This document shows, piece after piece, positions 62,953-64,000 of a stretch of 64,000 nucleotides of DNA. The first letter of the stretch is position 1. Every line of letters starts with the position of its first letter. The stretch is from JAFDZV01 sp035549015 (GTDB lineage Bacteria > Bacteroidota > Ignavibacteria > OLB7): the NCBI GenBank assembly GCA_035549015.1, contig DASZRW010000103.1, positions 72,788 to 136,787 on the forward strand, written 5' to 3'. The notes under the pieces are model-generated. The model was given only the letters and a program-made list of their open reading frames with translations. It was not told the DNA's origin and searched no databases. Position numbers and translations under genes: made by a program.

Positions 62953-63717
62953 TTATCTGTTGCTCATGAAGTTCGCGAGCACCTTCTGCTCTGCCTCGTA
63001 GCCATCGGCCGCGCGGGCGGCGATCGGCAGTGCGAAATACCAGATTGCACCGCGGTCGCGCGGCTCCCAGACGAACACTCCGGAGGAATCGGGATTGTCC
63101 AGGTTGGCCGATACGATTGCGCGCGAGTCCGCACCGCCATGCACGAGCTGATGTGTTCGCAGGCTCATCGAATCCAGATTGGCCGGCGTGATCGTGTTGG
63201 GAGTGGTCATCACCGGATCATCACGGCGCGGCGACGTCAGCAACAGGCGATACTCAACGTCGCGCGGATACAGCTTGAACGGCACGGCCCTCGTCGCCTT
63301 CACGAGGGTCGGCGTCTGCTGGTAGAGCAGCAGAAGGGTCAGCCCGTGTTGCTTCACGTTATCGATCATCGAGGCGTAGGCCGCGAAGCCCACATCCTGG
63401 TCCAATGCCAGCTCATCCACCACGAGGATCTGATAGGAGGAAAGATCGGTCTTCGGTATCAGTGCAAGCGGCAGGGCGCGAAACGGAATGCCGAGCGCGC
63501 GCATCGCCATTGGCAGAGGGGATGCCGAGTTCGCAAGCACCAGGCCGACGGTGCCGCGCGGCTGCGCCATGATATTCTCGGGAAGGTGATGAATCGCAAC
63601 GGGCCTGGGCGCGCTGCCGCATCCGAACGCGTAGAGGGGAAGCGCCGCGGCTGTGAGAAGAAGGAGGATGCGACCGCTCTGGACGGAACGAACGTTCGGG
63701 AGGCGTGGCGTTATCAT
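62953..63717 (-). CDS. Lipoprotein with a glutamine-amidotransferase-like fold hint
   Basis: 254 residues with lipoprotein signal (SGRILLLLTAAALPLYAFGCG, quoted in part: LLTAAALPLYAFGC, Cys about 33). The mature part shows TVGLVLANSASPLPMAMRALG and YQILVVDELALDQDVG, a Rossmann-like alternation as in ThuA or class I amidotransferase-like domains, but without a clear Cys-His-Glu triad. It ends EQKVLANFMSNR. Start ATG 63717. It lies 182 bases upstream of the SDR gene on the same strand. Function unknown. Confidence 0.65.
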   Translation of the reverse strand: MITPRLPNVRSVQSGRILLLLTAAALPLYAFGCGSAPRPVAIHHLPENIMAQPRGTVGLVLANSASPLPMAMRALGIPFRALPLALIPKTDLSSYQILVVDELALDQDVGFAAYASMIDNVKQHGLTLLLLYQQTPTLVKATRAVPFKLYPRDVEYRLLLTSPRRDDPVMTTPNTITPANLDSMSLRTHQLVHGGADSRAIVSANLDNPDSSGVFVWEPRDRGAIWYFALPIAARAADGYEAEQKVLANFMSNR

Positions 63718-63860
63718 CGGCAACAACCAGAATCAGGCAAGCATGAAACAACGCGAACTACAGGCAGCATAGCGATCGAGGCATCAAGATAATGAACATT
63801 CGATGCAGTCGGCACAGGCGATGAACGGAGCGGCCCGTGGCAGGCCGGCATGTGCGGGGA

Positions 63861-64000
63861 ATCGGGTAGCCGGTGGAGGTCACCCTCCCCCAGCTCCCAC
63901 ACCACCGTACGTGCCGTTCGGCATACGGCGGTTCGTTAGAGATGCTGAAGACGCTGGTGCTCATCGAGCAAGCTCGGCAGACCCCAGTTGCGTAACAGCT
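63861..64000 (-). mobile_element. 3' end of a group II intron
   Basis: On the minus strand, after the end of a maturase-like frame, comes a domain V hairpin (about 63934 to 63900). Its outer stem CCGCCGTA pairs with TACGGTGG, a two-base CG bulge follows, and the inner GCC-GAAC-GGC stem-loop closes it. Next is a domain VI hairpin (GGGGGAGG loop GTGA CCTCC) and the typical end CTACCCGAT at 63861. This is the 3' end of a bacterial group II intron; its 5' part and most of its maturase lie beyond the window. The 3' exon is the intergenic sequence before 63860, with no gene I can name. Confidence 0.8.
63936..63998 (-). CDS. C-terminal end of a group II intron maturase (partial)
   Basis: The last 20 codons and stop of a reverse transcriptase/maturase inside the intron, cut by the window edge. 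The visible residues are LLRNWGLPSLLDEHQRLQHL, consistent in character with the end of such proteins, but too short for a firm identification. The adjacent domain V on the same strand is the main support. Confidence 0.55.
   Translation of the reverse strand: MLRNWGLPSLLDEHQRLQHL

Overview
The window looks like a chromosomal segment of a Gram-negative bacterium from the Bacteroidota/Chlorobiota side of the tree, possibly a Kapabacteria- or Ignavibacteria-like lineage. The base composition is GC-rich, roughly 60% by eye. Pointers to this placement are a secreted protein with a type IX secretion C-terminal sorting domain, a transglutaminase protein with a DUF3857 domain, many exported beta-barrel, lipoprotein and OmpA-like proteins, and genes preceded by weak Shine-Dalgarno sequences. 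The taxonomic call is an inference from gene content. I found no rRNA or convincing tRNA.

Layout. 0.2-9 kb: an M20 amidohydrolase, a tandem pair of small secreted paralogues, a large TPR/DUF3857/transglutaminase protein, a membrane protein with winged-helix-like modules, and lexA. 9-12 kb: a gene-poor stretch, then a protein made of six Myb/SANT-like repeats. 12-17 kb: a tight haem cluster, hemH-hemY-hemB-hemL, with ATGA overlaps. 17.7-24.1 kb: a dispersed lasso-peptide-like RiPP locus. It holds a 58-residue precursor, two large exported paralogues, a broken third copy, a PqqD-like recognition protein (B1) and a transglutaminase-like leader peptidase (B2). No cyclase or transporter lies in view. 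24-28.5 kb: envelope proteins, mtgA and a split lycopene cyclase. 28.6-41 kb (all minus strand): a type IX-secreted glycosidase-like protein that appears to lack its acid/base residue, a lipoprotein gene broken by a 14-bp duplication, a thiopurine methyltransferase, a VWA/OmpA protein, a glycosyltransferase, a DUF2279 protein and a GH57 enzyme. 41.5-49.4 kb: an AhpD-like/AhpC pair, arginine decarboxylase with a coupled acetyltransferase, a ClC transporter and a deoxyhypusine-synthase-like protein. 49.6-64 kb: two more DUF2279 paralogues, a DUF1223 protein, a WYL regulator with DinB, a 56-bp tandem repeat, an MBL hydrolase, a cluster of DnaA boxes, envelope proteins, an ATP-grasp-like protein, an atypical SDR, a lipoprotein, and the 3' end of a group II intron that runs off the right edge.

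How the genes work together. The hem genes make haem from glutamate-1-semialdehyde through 5-aminolevulinate, with later steps also present; the steps between HemB and HemY must be encoded elsewhere. speA, its acetyltransferase and the DHS-like gene suggest an agmatine-based polyamine route. The AhpD-like and AhpC proteins form a peroxide defence pair. The RiPP locus is the most novel feature: its recognition and cleavage parts are separated from the precursor by paralogous surface or secreted proteins. Other points for a second look are the six-repeat Myb-like protein, the possible replication origin near 57.5 kb, and the VNTR-like repeat at 55.5 kb.
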